Of a DNA stretch of 35,823 bases, positions 1 through 7,379 are shown in pieces. Each line of letters starts with the position of its first letter. The stretch's first letter is position 1. The notes beneath the pieces are model-generated. The model made no database searches. It saw only the letters and a list, made by a program, of their open reading frames with translations, and had not been told where the DNA came from. The translations under genes were made by a program, and so were the position numbers. The DNA is taken from NCBI GenBank assembly GCA_025450315.1, contig JANWHQ010000053.1, positions 1-35,823 of the forward strand. Direction: 5' to 3'. The DNA is from Caulobacteraceae bacterium. Lineage in GTDB: Bacteria > Pseudomonadota > Alphaproteobacteria > Caulobacterales > Caulobacteraceae.

Positions 1-1633
1 CCAGCACGTCGAAGGCGCCGAGCCGCAAGTCGCGGATGATCTCGATGCGCTCCAGCGTCTCGATGTCGGAATGCATGTAGCGCACGCGCACGCCGTTCTC
101 GTGCATGTACTCGGTCAGGTCCTCGGCCATCTTCTTGGTCAGCACCGTGACCAGGGTGCGATAGCCGCGCAGCGCCGCCTCGCGGCATTCGGCGATCACG
201 TCGTCCACCTGCGAGAAGCCGCCCTTGGCCACCGGGCGCACCTCGACCGGCGGGTCGATCAGGCCGGTGGGACGGATCACCTGCTCGGTGAACACCCCGC
301 CGGTGCGGTCCATCTCCCAGGGGCCCGGGGTGGCCGAGACCTCCACCGTCTGCGGCCGCATGGCGTCCCACTCCTCGAACTTGAGCGGGCGGTTGTCCAG
401 GCACGAGGGCAGGCGGAAGCCGTACTCGGCCAGGGTGAACTTGCGCCGGTAGTCGCCGCGGAACATGGCGCCGATCTGCGGCACGGTCTGGTGGCTCTCG
501 TCGACGAACAGCAAGGCGTTGTCGGGGATGTATTCGAAGAAGGTCGGCGGCGGCTCGCCCGGCCGCCGGCCGGTCAGGTAGCGCGAGTAGTTCTCGATCC
601 CGGCGCAGGAGCCGGTGGTCTCGATCATCTCCAGGTCGAAGGTGGTGCGCTGCTCCAGCCGCTGGGCTTCCAGCAGCTTGCCGTTCTGCACGAACCAGTC
701 GACCCGCGCCTTCATCTCCTCGCGGATCGCCTTGATCGCCTGCTGCAGGGTGGGGCGGGGGGTGACGTAGTGGGAGTTGGCGTAGACCTTGATCGACGGC
801 AGGTCGGCGGTCTTGCGGCCGGTCAGCGGGTCGAACTCCTGGATCTGCTCGACCTCGTCGCCGAACAGCATCACCCGCCAGGCGCGGTCCTCGTAGTGGG
901 CCGGGAAGATCTCCAGGGTGTCGCCGCGCTTCCTGAACGTGCCGCGCTCGAAGGCCTGGTCGTTGCGCTTGTACTGCTGGGCCACCAGGTCGGCGAGCAG
1001 CTGGCGCTCGTTGATCCGGTCGCCGACCTTCAGCTGGAAGGTCATGGCCGAATAGGTCTCCACCGAGCCGATGCCGTAGATGCACGACACCGAGGCGACC
1101 ACGATGACGTCGTCGCGCTCCAGGATCGCGCGGGTGGCCGCGTGGCGCATCCGGTCGATCTGCTCGTTTATCGAGGAGTCCTTCTCGATGTAGGTGTCGG
1201 TGCGCGGCACATAGGCTTCGGGCTGGTAATAGTCGTAGTAGCTGACGAAGTACTCGACCGCGTTGTCGGGAAAGAACGACTTGAACTCGGAATAGAGCTG
1301 GGCCGCCAGGGTCTTGTTGTGGGCCAGCACCAGCGCCGGGCGCTGGGTCTGCTCGATCACCTTGGCCATGGTGAAGGTCTTGCCCGAGCCGGTGACCCCC
1401 AGGAGCACCTGGTCGGCGTCGCCGTTCAGGATCCCCTGCGACAGCTCCGCGATCGCCGCCGGCTGGTCGCCCGCCGGCTCGTAGTCCGAGACCAGCTTGA
1501 ACCTGCGCCCGCCCTCGGACTTCTCCGGCCGCGCCGGCCGGTGCGGGACCCAGCCGGCCAGGTCGGCTCCGGAGACGTCGGCGATGAACCGCGGCGAGAC
1601 CTCGGCCACGCCGGGAGAAGGAGAACGAGGCAT
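1..1633 (-). CDS. uvrB: Excinuclease ABC subunit B, 3' end outside the window
   Basis: UvrB is the DNA-damage verification helicase of nucleotide excision repair; it is loaded by UvrA and recruits UvrC. The translated minus strand shows a Walker A motif GVTGSGKT with its lysine near residue 85. It is followed by the UvrB beta-hairpin signature [12 protein letters not shown], the stretch [12 protein letters not shown], the DEXX-type box [13 protein letters not shown] and the helicase motif [11 protein letters not shown]. About 544 codons are present, and the usual length is roughly 660 to 750, so the end of the helicase domain and the UvrC-contacting C-terminus lie beyond base 1. The ATG at 1633 gives an N-terminal extension of about 50 residues ahead of the usual start region, as is common in alphaproteobacteria. 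The identification is very secure; only the exact start is inferred. Confidence 0.97.
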   Translation of the reverse strand, partial: MPRSPSPGVAEVSPRFIADVSGADLAGWVPHRPARPEKSEGGRRFKLVSDYEPAGDQPAAIAELSQGILNGDADQVLLGVTGSGKTFTMAKVIEQTQRPALVLAHNKTLAAQLYSEFKSFFPDNAVEYFVSYYDYYQPEAYVPRTDTYIEKDSSINEQIDRMRHAATRAILERDDVIVVASVSCIYGIGSVETYSAMTFQLKVGDRINERQLLADLVAQQYKRNDQAFERGTFRKRGDTLEIFPAHYEDRAWRVMLFGDEVEQIQEFDPLTGRKTADLPSIKVYANSHYVTPRPTLQQAIKAIREEMKARVDWFVQNGKLLEAQRLEQRTTFDLEMIETTGSCAGIENYSRYLTGRRPGEPPPTFFEYIPDNALLFVDESHQTVPQIGAMFRGDYRRKFTLAEYGFRLPSCLDNRPLKFEEWDAMRPQTVEVSATPGPWEMDRTGGVFTEQVIRPTGLIDPPVEVRPVAKGGFSQVDDVIAECREAALRGYRTLVTVLTKKMAEDLTEYMHENGVRVRYMHSDIETLERIEIIRDLRLGAFDVL

Positions 1634-1680
1634 GAACGGAAGTTAGGCGTTCCCCCCGCCGATGTCATCCCGCAAAGCCG

Positions 1681-3585
1681 TCAGACCGGCGGCGGGTCGG
1701 CGCTGGGCGGGACCACGGCCTGCAGGGTGCAGACGAGGCCGGCGGGGCGGAAGTCCAGCTCGACCGAGGCGTTGAGCTCGGCGGCCAGGCCGCGCCGGAT
1801 GAGCCGGGTGCCGAAGCCGCTGGCGGTGGGCTGGGTCACCGGCGGGCCGCCCACTTCGCGCCAGGTCAGGTCGATGCGCCGCCCCTCGGGAACGGGGGTG
1901 ATCGACCAGGACAGCTCGACTTCCCCGCCCGGGGCCGACAGCGCGCCGTACTTGGCCGCGTTGGTGGCCAGCTCATGGAACATCAGGGCGAAGGCGATGG
2001 CGGTGTTGGGCGGCACATGGATCGGCGGGCCCTGCAGGCGGAAGGGGCTGGAGCCGCCGCCCTGGTAGGGCGCGGCGGCGGCCTCGGCCATTTCCCGGAT
2101 GTCGGCGCCGGCCCATTTCTCGCTGGTGAGCACATCGTGCGCCTTCGCCAGCGCCATCAGCCTGGCGGTCAGGGTCTCGCGCACCTCGGGCGAGACCTGG
2201 TTGCGGCTGAGGGTCTGGGTGGCGATGCCCTGGACGATCGCCAGGGTGTTCTTCACCCGGTGGTTCAGCTCGTTGATCAGCAGCCGCATGTGCTCTTCGG
2301 CGCGCTTGCGCACGGTGATGTCGAGGGCCGTGCCCAGCACCCGGACGCACCGGCCCTGGTCGTCGAACAGCCCGCGCCCCTTGGCCGCGACCCAGCGCAC
2401 CACCCCGTCCTCCTTGCCGACGGTGCGGTATTCCACGTCGTAGAGGGCGCGCCTGGCCGGATCGGTGGCGGCGGCGAAGGCGCGCGACACCCGCTCGCGG
2501 TCCTCCGGGTGCAGCCCGCCGAAGAAGTCGGCCATGGACGCCGGCTTGTCCGCGGAGATCCCGAACATGGCCTTCACCCGCGCCGGCCAGAACAGGGTGT
2601 CGGTGACCGTGTCCAGGTCCCACAGGCCGACCTCGGCGGCCTCGGTGGCCAGCCTCAGCTGCTCCTCGCTCTCGGCGAGGGCCTCGGTGGCGCGATGGGC
2701 CTCGGTGACGTCGAAGCCTTCGCAGAAGATGCCGCTGACCTTGCCCGTGTCGTCCAGCACGGGGGCGTAGACGAAATCGAGCAGCCGTTCGGTGACCGCG
2801 CCGGTGTGGGGGTCCTCCAGCCGCGCGGGCATGTGGTTGGCGATCGACCGCTCGCCGGTCTCGTAGGTCCGGTCGAGCATCTCGTAGTAGCCCTGGCCGC
2901 CGAGCTCGGGGAACACTTCGCGGACCGGCTTGCCCAGGAAGTCGCGGGCGCCGAACAGCCGCCGGTAGGCCTCGTTGACGAAATCGAACACGTGGTCGGG
3001 ACCGGAGAGGGTGCAGATGAACCCCGGCGCCTGTTCGAACAGGCGCTGCTGGCGCTGCTTCTCGTCCGACAGCCGTCGCTCGGCCAGGATCCGCTGGGTG
3101 GTCTCGGCGACGGCGCAGAACATGCCGGCGACCTCGCCCGATTCATTGCGCACCGGCGAATAGGAGAAGGTGAACCAGGTCTGCTCGTCGTAGCCGCGGC
3201 GGTTCATGACCAGCGGCAGGTCCTCGCGCCAGGTGGCTTCGCCGGCCATGGCCGCCTCGATCAGGGGCGAGATGTCGCTCCAGATCTCCGACCAGATGTC
3301 GTGGAAGCGGGCGCCGAGCGCGGCGGGGTGCTTGGCCCCCAGGATCTCGGCGTAGGAGTCGTTGTAGAGGAACCCGAGCTCCGGTCCCCAGGCGACGAAC
3401 ATCGGGAACTTCGAGTTCAGCAGCAGGCCGACCACCGACCGCAGGGACTGCGGCCAGCCATCGGGCGATCCGAGCGGCGATTTCGACCAGTCGTGCGCCC
3501 GCATCAGCGCCCCGACCTCGCCGCCGCCGGTGAGGAACGAGGGCGCCCGGGCTGCGGCCTGTCGCTCGAGCGCGGTGTCGGTCAA
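1681..3585 (-). CDS. PAS-domain HWE-family sensor histidine kinase
   Basis: This 634-residue protein is probably soluble; I see no membrane segment. Three PAS-like sensor modules occupy about residues 35-170, 185-300 and 310-430. A HisKA_2/HWE phosphoacceptor region follows, with LINELNHRVKNTLA and the predicted phosphohistidine H442, then an ATPase domain carrying HELATNAAKYGA and the WREVGGPPV segment that gives the HWE family its W-x-E. The family autophosphorylates and passes phosphate to a response regulator; in alphaproteobacteria many members act in light, redox or general stress signalling. No response regulator lies beside it, so the partner is unknown and it is likely an orphan. The start appears to be TTG at 3585 with GGGGG six bases upstream, because the next in-frame methionine would remove the residues just before the first PAS module. 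Family assignment is firm; the signal is unknown. Confidence 0.9.
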   Translation of the reverse strand: MTDTALERQAAARAPSFLTGGGEVGALMRAHDWSKSPLGSPDGWPQSLRSVVGLLLNSKFPMFVAWGPELGFLYNDSYAEILGAKHPAALGARFHDIWSEIWSDISPLIEAAMAGEATWREDLPLVMNRRGYDEQTWFTFSYSPVRNESGEVAGMFCAVAETTQRILAERRLSDEKQRQQRLFEQAPGFICTLSGPDHVFDFVNEAYRRLFGARDFLGKPVREVFPELGGQGYYEMLDRTYETGERSIANHMPARLEDPHTGAVTERLLDFVYAPVLDDTGKVSGIFCEGFDVTEAHRATEALAESEEQLRLATEAAEVGLWDLDTVTDTLFWPARVKAMFGISADKPASMADFFGGLHPEDRERVSRAFAAATDPARRALYDVEYRTVGKEDGVVRWVAAKGRGLFDDQGRCVRVLGTALDITVRKRAEEHMRLLINELNHRVKNTLAIVQGIATQTLSRNQVSPEVRETLTARLMALAKAHDVLTSEKWAGADIREMAEAAAAPYQGGGSSPFRLQGPPIHVPPNTAIAFALMFHELATNAAKYGALSAPGGEVELSWSITPVPEGRRIDLTWREVGGPPVTQPTASGFGTRLIRRGLAAELNASVELDFRPAGLVCTLQAVVPPSADPPPV

Positions 3586-3726
3586 GCGAGACCCCCGGGC
3601 AGGTGATGGGCGCCGCCGATCAGGGTGGGCTTCCCCGGCGCCTTGATGATCGGGCGGATGTGGGCACCGGCGGGGCCGGATCGCAAGTCGGACAAGCTGA
3701 GGCGAAACCGCGCAGCGAACACCCCG

Positions 3727-4140
3727 CTATTTCGGCGGCGCCGGCGCCGGCGGCCCGCCGCCGATGAACACCGCCTGGGCCAGGATCTTGCCGTGGCGGA
3801 CCAGATAGGTGTCCGAGCCCTTCACGGTCCCGCCGTTGGCGGTCCAGGTGATGAAGCCGGTGTCGCCGTCCGACCAGATGCGCGTCGGGGTGACGGTGAA
3901 CTTCATCTTCGCCTTGGAGCCGAAGATCCCCTCGAAGGCGGCCTGGATGGCCGCTCGGCCGTGGATGGCGCGGCCGAGCTCGAGGACGGCGGCGTCCTCG
4001 GCGTAGTCGCCCGCCATGGCCGCCGCGTCGCCGCGGTTGGCGGCGGCGACGTGCCGCTGGATGATCTGCTCGGGCGTGAAGTCCTGGGCCAGGGCCGGCG
4101 CGGCGGCCAGGGCGGCCGCCGCGATCAACCCGCCGAACAT
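3727..4140 (-). CDS. Secreted NTF2-like (SnoaL-type) protein, copy 3 of a tandem set
   Basis: This 137-residue protein starts with a short hydrophobic signal sequence ending near ALAQD and continues as an NTF2-like cone fold: FTPEQIIQRHVAAANRGD, then GDYAEDAAVLELG, a middle segment with TRIWSDGDTGFITW, and VRHGKILAQAVF. The end is proline-rich (GGGPPAPAPPK). NTF2-like proteins of this size are either small enzymes (isomerases, dehydratases) or ligand binders, and sequence alone does not tell which. The ATG at 4140 lies five bases after the stop of the preceding gene, with AGG just upstream, so translation is probably coupled. An open frame continues further upstream but runs through the neighbouring gene and would destroy the signal peptide. 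It is the last gene of the minus-strand unit that begins with the TauD-like gene. Substrate unknown. Confidence 0.82.
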   Translation of the reverse strand: MFGGLIAAAALAAAPALAQDFTPEQIIQRHVAAANRGDAAAMAGDYAEDAAVLELGRAIHGRAAIQAAFEGIFGSKAKMKFTVTPTRIWSDGDTGFITWTANGGTVKGSDTYLVRHGKILAQAVFIGGGPPAPAPPK

Positions 4141-4145
4141 CGGCC

Positions 4146-4574
4146 TCACGGCTTGGCGGCCGGCGGCGGGCCGGCCGGCGGACCGCCGCTCATGAACACC
4201 GACTGCGAGGCGATCTTGTTGTTGTGGATCACGAACACCTCGGTGGCGTGCACCGGGCCGGCTTCCCACTGGATGAAGCCGACGTTGCCCTTCGACCAGA
4301 TCTTGTCGACCTTCATGCCGCCCATGCCGCCGCCGCCGCCGGGCTTGGGCGCCACCAGACGGGCGAACTGGGCGCGGATGGCGTCGCGGCCCACCGCCGC
4401 GTTGGCCCCGTTGATGCTGGCGCCGTCGACGGCGAAGTCGTTGGCGATGGCGTTCGCGTCGCCCTTGGCGGCGAACTCCATGTGACGGTGGATGAAGTCC
4501 TCCGGCGTGAGGGCCTGGGCGAGGGCCGGCGTGGCCGCGAGCGCGGCCAGCAGGGCGAGGGGGGCGAGCTTCAT
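4146..4574 (-). CDS. Secreted NTF2-like (SnoaL-type) protein, copy 2 of a tandem set
   Basis: This 142-residue protein has a clear Sec signal peptide (MKLAPLALLAALAATPALAQ) and an NTF2-like domain. LTPEDFIHRHMEFAAKGD aligns with the same positions in both neighbouring copies. It differs from them by a glycine/methionine insert (GGGGGMGGM) around residue 98 and by a longer proline-rich tail. The insert falls where the other two have a short loop before the WSKGNVGFIQW strand, so it may change the mouth of the pocket. The ATG at 4574 is preceded by AGGAAA at good spacing. It sits 37 bases after copy 1 and five bases before copy 3. Export to the periplasm is inferred from the signal sequence; the reaction is unknown. 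Confidence 0.82.
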   Translation of the reverse strand: MKLAPLALLAALAATPALAQALTPEDFIHRHMEFAAKGDANAIANDFAVDGASINGANAAVGRDAIRAQFARLVAPKPGGGGGMGGMKVDKIWSKGNVGFIQWEAGPVHATEVFVIHNNKIASQSVFMSGGPPAGPPPAAKP

Positions 4575-4611
4575 GGGGTTTCCTTCCGTGGATGTGGTTC
4601 CGTCGTGGGGG

Positions 4612-5025
4612 TCAGTGGCCGGGGGCCGAGGGCGTGGCGCCCATGAACACCGCCTGGACCTGGATCTTGCCGTGGCGGACGACGAAGGCGTCCTCGCCGT
4701 GGGGACCGTTGGGGACCTGCCAGAAGACGATGCCGACATTGCCGTCGTGGGTGATCTTCACCGGCCGGAAGTCCATCTTCGCCGCCTTCGGGCCCATCAG
4801 CCGGTCGATGCTGGCGCGGATCGCCGCCTTGCCCCTGACCACCGACCCCGCCGACAGGATCACCGCGTCCTCGGCGTAGTCGCCGGCCATGCCCGCCGTG
4901 TCGCTCCGGGCGCCGAAGGCCATGTGGCGCCGGATGATCTGCTCGGGCGTGAAATCCCTGGCCAGGGCCGGCATGGCCGCCAGCAGGATCAGGCCGGCCG
5001 CCGCGGCGAGGATGCTCGTCTTCAT
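4612..5025 (-). CDS. Secreted NTF2-like (SnoaL-type) protein, copy 1 of a tandem set
   Basis: This 137-residue protein has a signal peptide (MKTSILAAAAGLILLAAMPALA) followed by an NTF2-like domain. FTPEQIIRRHMAFGARSD and AGDYAEDAVILSAG are nearly the same as in copy 3, and VRHGKIQVQAVFMG closes the domain. A good Shine-Dalgarno sequence (GGGAGG) precedes the ATG at 5025. The gene follows the 2-hydroxyacid dehydrogenase by 31 bases and precedes copy 2 by 37, consistent with one transcript. The similarity of the three products points to tandem duplication with later divergence. Whether they form mixed oligomers or act on successive intermediates cannot be seen from the sequence. Confidence 0.83.
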   Translation of the reverse strand: MKTSILAAAAGLILLAAMPALARDFTPEQIIRRHMAFGARSDTAGMAGDYAEDAVILSAGSVVRGKAAIRASIDRLMGPKAAKMDFRPVKITHDGNVGIVFWQVPNGPHGEDAFVVRHGKIQVQAVFMGATPSAPGH

Positions 5026-5056
5026 GTCGCGCCCCTCCCAGGGTCTTTTCGCGACC

Positions 5057-6055
5057 TTAGCCGCGCGCGGCCCTTCTCTCCAAGGCCTCAGGATTGGCGA
5101 CGCGGATCGGGGCGCCGTCCAGGAAGGCCGCGACCGCCTCGATGGAGTCCGAATAGAAGGCGCGCAGAGTCTCGCGGGTGACGTAGCCGAGGTGCGGGGT
5201 CAGGGTGACGTTGTCCATCGACCGGTAGGGGTGGTCGGCCGGCGGCGGCTCGACATCGTAGACGTCGATCCCGGCGCCGGCGATCCGGCGCGATCGCAGC
5301 GCCTCGATCAGCGCCGCCTCCTGCACGATCGGCCCGCGCGAGGTGTTGATCAGATAGGCGGTGGGCTTCATCAGCCCGAGCTCGCGGGCGCCGACCAGGC
5401 CGCGGCTGCGGTCCGACAGGACCAGGTGGATCGAGACCACGTCGGCCTGGGTGAACAGCTCGGCCTTCTCCACCCGTCGCACCCCGACCTCGGCGGCGGC
5501 CTCGCGGGTGAGGTTCTGGCTCCAGGCGATCGCCTCCATGCCGAACACCTTGGCGTACTGGGCCATCCGCTTGCCGATGCGGCCCAGGCCCAGGAGGCCC
5601 AGGGTCTTGCCCGCCAGGATCAGGCCGGTGGTCGACTGCCAGCCGCCCTCGCGCATGCGCCGGTCCTCGTGGGCGATGTGGCGCACGGTGGCGATCATCA
5701 GCCCCCAGGCCAGCTCGGGCGTGGCGTTGGAGACGGCGCGGAAGGCCGGCGCGCCGAAGTTGGAATGGGCGACGATCACGCCGTGGTCGGTGGCCGCGGC
5801 CATGTCGAGGTTGGGCAGGCTCATGCCGATGATGGTGATCAGCTTCAGCCGGGGCAGCCGCTCGATCAGGGTGCGGGGCAGGGCCATCCGCTCGCGCACG
5901 GTGACCAGGACGTCGAAGTCCTTCAGCGCCGCGGCCGCCTCGTCCTCGGCGAGATGCCGGTCGAACACCACGACCTCGGCCCTGGCCTGCACGCCCGACC
6001 AGTCCGCGACCTGCAGCGCCGCGCCGGCATAATCATCCAGGACCGCGACCTTCAT
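5057..6055 (-). CDS. D-2-hydroxyacid dehydrogenase family protein (NAD-binding)
   Basis: This 332-residue cytoplasmic protein belongs to the D-isomer specific 2-hydroxyacid dehydrogenase family, related to phosphoglycerate dehydrogenase. It shows the Rossmann motif GLLGLGRIGKRMAQ near residue 150, the family block LINTSRGPIVQEAALIEAL near residue 240 with its conserved arginine, a conserved acidic residue in the YDVEPPP segment, and the catalytic histidine in TLTPHLGYVT near residue 290. It likely interconverts a 2-keto acid and a D-2-hydroxy acid with NAD(H). A TTG two codons upstream is possible, but the ATG at 6055 has AAAGG at proper spacing. Its place between an Fe(II)/2-oxoglutarate-type dioxygenase gene and three NTF2-like genes suggests a catabolic rather than a serine-biosynthetic role. 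Substrate unknown. Confidence 0.85.
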   Translation of the reverse strand: MKVAVLDDYAGAALQVADWSGVQARAEVVVFDRHLAEDEAAAALKDFDVLVTVRERMALPRTLIERLPRLKLITIIGMSLPNLDMAAATDHGVIVAHSNFGAPAFRAVSNATPELAWGLMIATVRHIAHEDRRMREGGWQSTTGLILAGKTLGLLGLGRIGKRMAQYAKVFGMEAIAWSQNLTREAAAEVGVRRVEKAELFTQADVVSIHLVLSDRSRGLVGARELGLMKPTAYLINTSRGPIVQEAALIEALRSRRIAGAGIDVYDVEPPPADHPYRSMDNVTLTPHLGYVTRETLRAFYSDSIEAVAAFLDGAPIRVANPEALERRAARG

Positions 6056-6078
6056 GGACAACCTTTCAACCCGCTCAC

Positions 6079-6230
6079 CCCGGCGAAGGCCGGGGTCCAG
6101 GACAGGTCAGCGTCGGGCGCGCAGGTAATCACCAAGGCTCTGCGCGGGAAAGTCGGCGGGACGGCGGCGGCGCCGAGCCCGGCTGGAGCGAGACGGCGCC
6201 GACCTGTCCTGGGTCCCGGCCTCCGCCGGG
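6079..6230. repeat. Intergenic inverted repeat, element A
   Basis: The arms at 6079-6108 and 6201-6230 are inverted copies matching at 27 of 30 positions. Each arm also holds its own small hairpin built on CCGGC...GCCGG. The interior of about 92 bases shows no open frame I would call. The outer sequence (CCCGGCGAAGGCCGGGGTCC) is of the type widely dispersed between genes in Caulobacter-like genomes. The element occupies nearly all of the gap between the TauD-like gene and the 2-hydroxyacid dehydrogenase gene, where it could fold in the transcript and alter expression of the downstream genes; that effect is inference. Confidence 0.75.
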
Positions 6231-6253
6231 ACGAGCGGGGACAGAGAAGCAGG

Positions 6254-7249
6254 TCACGCCGGAACCGGCGCCGGCCGCTGGCCTTCGAGGTGGTCGCGGT
6301 CGATGACCCTTGCGCGGGCCCGGATCTCCTCGGACATCGGCCGGCCGCCCTCGTCGACGTTGAGCCACAGCCGCAGCAGGAGCCGCCGCCGTTCCTCCGA
6401 GTCCTGGAAGGCGGTGCGCGAGTGCATGACCGTGAAGTTGTGCCAGAAGGCGATCTCGCCGGGCTCCAGGGTGAAGTCGGCGCGGATGTCGGGCCGGCCG
6501 GCGATCTGGTCCATCAGCCGCATGGCCTCGGTCAGGGCCTCGGGGAAGGGCTCGGGCGAGTCGTCGGGCTTCTGGAAGAACACCCGGTTGTAGAAGCAGC
6601 TCACCTGGCCGCCGGTGCAGCTGAAGATCGGGGTCTTGCGGGGCGAGGCCTCCCGCTTCAGCACCGAGACGTTGTACCAGCCCTCGTAGAGCACGGGCAG
6701 CAGGTCGGGCCGGGCGCGCAGCACCTCGTTGTGCACGGCCAGCGAGCTGACGAAGCCGGAGACCCCGCCCTCCACCGGCAGCGACACGGCGGCCAGCGAC
6801 ATCACCTCGTGGAAATCGGTGTGCGGGCGCAGCTCCATGTCGGTGGTGGTGCCGCGCCAGGGCAGATCGGGGTTGCGCTCGACCCGGGCCACGTGATCGC
6901 CGAAGAAGCTCTGCACCACGCCCCGCCCGAGATAGGTCCCCAGCCCCCAGTAGAGCCGCTGGTAATCGTCGGGGTCGTAGCGGCCGGGCTCGGGCCCGCG
7001 GACGATGCCGATCCCGCGCCCCTCCATGACGTCGGCCCGGACCTCGTCCATCAGGGCGTTCAGCGCCGGATGGTCCATGTCGGCGCGGGTGACCTGGGGC
7101 AGCGCGCGGCCGCGCAGCCGGGCGGCCAGGTCGTCCAGCGCCCGGACGACGGCGGGGCCGGCCTCGCGCACCAGCGGCGCCTTGCCGCCGAGCTCGCCGG
7201 AGGTCCAGGCGGCGGGCGGCGGGATGATGGCGCGGTGGATTTCGGTCAT
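6254..7249 (-). CDS. TauD/TfdA-family Fe(II)/2-oxoglutarate-type dioxygenase
   Basis: This 331-residue cytoplasmic protein resembles the TauD/TfdA superfamily, whose members hydroxylate a substrate using Fe(II), O2 and 2-oxoglutarate. The metal facial triad is visible as H143-x-D145 in ELRPHTDFHEV and the distal H276 in FTVMHSRTAF. The arginines in ERRRLLLRLWL just beyond H276 are where the 2-oxoglutarate carboxylate is normally held. The C-terminal LRLWLNVDEGGRP is typical of a TauD branch found in proteobacterial catabolic clusters. The ATG at 7249 has a strong GGAGG seven bases upstream. It is the first gene of the minus-strand unit and faces the PQQ dehydrogenase across a 130-base divergent promoter region. 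The substrate cannot be predicted. Confidence 0.85.
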   Translation of the reverse strand: MTEIHRAIIPPPAAWTSGELGGKAPLVREAGPAVVRALDDLAARLRGRALPQVTRADMDHPALNALMDEVRADVMEGRGIGIVRGPEPGRYDPDDYQRLYWGLGTYLGRGVVQSFFGDHVARVERNPDLPWRGTTTDMELRPHTDFHEVMSLAAVSLPVEGGVSGFVSSLAVHNEVLRARPDLLPVLYEGWYNVSVLKREASPRKTPIFSCTGGQVSCFYNRVFFQKPDDSPEPFPEALTEAMRLMDQIAGRPDIRADFTLEPGEIAFWHNFTVMHSRTAFQDSEERRRLLLRLWLNVDEGGRPMSEEIRARARVIDRDHLEGQRPAPVPA

Positions 7250-7313
7250 GTCGATCCTCCTGCCCGGCCGCCCGGCGGCAGACTATCGCCTGGGCCCTCG
7301 GCGGCAAGCTTCA

Positions 7314-7333
7314 GATCAGGCCTTGATCAGGCC
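7314..7333. promoter_or_regulatory. Candidate regulator site in divergent promoter region: GATCAGGCC repeated
   Basis: GATCAGGCC occurs at 7314-7322 and again at 7325-7333, eleven bases apart, about one helical turn. The arrangement also makes two overlapping dyads: GATCA/TGATC around GGCCT, and GGCCT/AGGCC around TGATC. It lies in the 130-base space between the divergently read TauD-like gene and the PQQ dehydrogenase gene, about 46 bases before the latter. A transcription factor site is plausible, but no regulator gene is close by and the repeat could be chance. Confidence 0.35.
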
Positions 7334-7379
7334 CCCTGATGGCCGGCAATCATGCGGCCAAGACAAGCGCGGGGCGGGG

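Noticed and set aside
71-3606. Long plus-strand open frames (665 and 543 codons) opposite uvrB and the HWE kinase
   Set aside because: They have low-complexity histidine-, glycine- and alanine-rich products with no family features and mirror real genes; high GC content removes stop codons in the opposite frame.
4889-7339. An 816-codon plus-strand frame
   Set aside because: It runs across the ends of several real minus-strand genes and repeat A, which no real gene would do; its product has no recognisable domain.
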